Shown one piece after another: positions 63,271-64,000 of a stretch of 64,000 nucleotides of DNA. This DNA comes from Rhodopseudomonas_A palustris_F. Its GTDB lineage: Bacteria > Pseudomonadota > Alphaproteobacteria > Rhizobiales > Xanthobacteraceae. Made by a program: the position numbers and the translations under genes. The stretch lies in the NCBI RefSeq assembly GCF_000013745.1, contig NC_007925.1, positions 434,001-498,000 of the forward strand, written 5' to 3'. A model generated the notes under the pieces. That model was not told where the DNA came from. It did no database searches and saw only the letters and a program-made list of their open reading frames with translations. Position 1 is the first letter of the stretch. Each line of letters begins with the position of its first letter.

Positions 63271-63411
63271 GTCATCCTGAGGTGCGCGCGCACTTGCGCG
63301 CGCCTCGAAGGATGAGCCGCGGGCACGCTGACTGATCCGCAATCCACGCGGCGTCATCCTTCGAGACACCCGGCTTCGCCCTACGGGCTTCGCCGGGTTC
63401 CTCAGGATGAC
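63271..63411. repeat. Interspersed repeat family C, copy 2
   Basis: Starts GTCATCCTGAGGTGCGCG and ends TTCCTCAGGATGAC, with an inner GTCATCCTTCGAGACACC. Together with a short flank it fills the 308 bases between trpS and the universal stress gene; nothing else was recognised there. Confidence 0.88.
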
Positions 63412-63538
63412 GACTCAGCGCGATCGTCTTGGTTCGGATTCTCGATCTTGCTCACCATCATTTCGTGCCGCTTGTCGACACGCGCCGTGCCTGTCAGCAT
63501 GGGCCGGCGCGCAAGCGCGGATCGGCAGCGGGACTTCG

Positions 63539-64000
63539 ATGAGAACGCAGCGACGAAGCTATGAGCCGGGGCACCAGCCGAAGTGCCTGGTGATCGTGGA
63601 CGAGACCGCGGAATGGGATCGCGCGGTGTATTACGCCAGCCGCTGGGCGGTGCGAATCGGCGGCGGCGTGGTGATGCTGCGGGTGATCGAGATCCTCGAC
63701 CATAATCAGCAATGGCTCGGCGTCGCCGACGTGATGCGCGCCGAGGCGCAGGAAATCGCCGAAACCGCGCTCGACCGCGCCTCCGGCCGCGCCAACGGCA
63801 TCGCGGCGATTACGCCTGAGCGGGTGATCCGCGAGGGCGACCCGCTGGAGCAAATCAAGGACGTGATCCATCGGGACGTCGACATCGTGATGCTGGTGCT
63901 GGCCGCCAATGCGGGGGCCGAAGGGCCCGGGCCGATCGTCACCACCATGCTGCGCGGCATCGGCGCGTTCCCGATCCCGGTGATGATCGTGCCCGGCAAT
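63539..64000 (+). CDS. Universal stress protein (UspA family), partial
   Basis: The 5' 154 codons of a gene cut by the window edge with no stop reached. It begins MRTQRRSYEPGHQ, then CLVIVDETAEWDRAVYYASR, the UspA beta-strand and helix. EGDPLEQIKDVIHRDVDIVMLVL and GIGAFPIPVMIVPG match the second half of the fold. The ATP-binding G-x(2)-G-x(9)-G-S/T motif is not clearly visible in the part present. It may be a short, complete-like domain, but the end is unknown. Confidence 0.8.
   Translation, partial: MRTQRRSYEPGHQPKCLVIVDETAEWDRAVYYASRWAVRIGGGVVMLRVIEILDHNQQWLGVADVMRAEAQEIAETALDRASGRANGIAAITPERVIREGDPLEQIKDVIHRDVDIVMLVLAANAGAEGPGPIVTTMLRGIGAFPIPVMIVPGN

Overview
The window looks like the chromosome of a Rhodopseudomonas palustris-type alphaproteobacterium (Bradyrhizobium/Rhodopseudomonas branch). 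The reasons are the high GC, the gene order hpf-rpoN-lptB-lptA-lptC-rnd, the Hsp20/DUF1150 pair, a FixK-type operator beside a full nitrous oxide reductase cluster, and many short palindromic intergenic repeats of the kind common in that group. Species assignment is inference.

Layout. 1-2.1 kb: 3' part of aroA (reverse), a TIGR02300 acidic protein, tRNA-Ala(GGC), and a GIY-YIG endonuclease beside a strong hairpin. 2.2-8.4 kb: a CaiB/BaiF CoA-transferase, then a ugpBAEC glycerol-3-phosphate ABC operon preceded by a PHO box. Between ugpB and ugpA sits a DUF559 endonuclease gene flanked by 48-bp inverted repeats, and between ugpE and ugpC a second palindrome. 8.4-9.8 kb: hsp20 with an RpoH-like promoter and a ROSE-type RNA thermometer, DUF1150, a terminator and a DUF2798 membrane protein. 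9.8-17.4 kb (reverse): mntP, ptsN, hpf, rpoN, lptB, lptA, lptC, rnd and a zinc-ribbon protein. 17.6-23.9 kb: an accessory stretch with a DUF2778 L,D-transpeptidase-like protein, a two-gene operon (kinase-fold protein plus a phosphatase/ADP-ribosylglycohydrolase fusion), a nuclease and a polysaccharide deacetylase.

23.9-34.1 kb: nosRZDFYLX, the complete nitrous oxide reductase cluster, with a divergent ferritin-like gene and a FixK/FNR box between them. 34.1-36.9 kb: a small island inserted at the 3' end of nosX. It carries a RES/Xre toxin-antitoxin pair, an unknown protein and a decayed integrase, and it ends in a second, divergent copy of the nosX 3' end next to tRNA-Leu(CAG). 37-45 kb: mostly housekeeping genes (NDUFA9-like reductase, uppP, GST, queG, EI24 protein, a papain-like protein, a FAD amine oxidase). 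45-50.2 kb (reverse): rpmI, rplT, pheS, two extra small genes (one HEPN-like) and pheT. 50.4-64 kb: secreted hypothetical protein, aldo/keto reductase and LysR, a class A PBP, succinate-semialdehyde dehydrogenase, a serine hydrolase, a PfkB kinase, murJ, trpS and a partial universal stress protein.

The most unusual loci are the coupled kinase-fold/phosphatase-ADP-ribosylglycohydrolase operon (18.9-21.2 kb), the HEPN-like pair inside pheST (47.5-48.2 kb), the inverted-repeat-bounded DUF559 unit inside the ugp operon, and the nosX 3'-end island. At least four families of short inverted-repeat-ended intergenic elements are scattered through the window. All functions are read from motifs and context; no database search was run.
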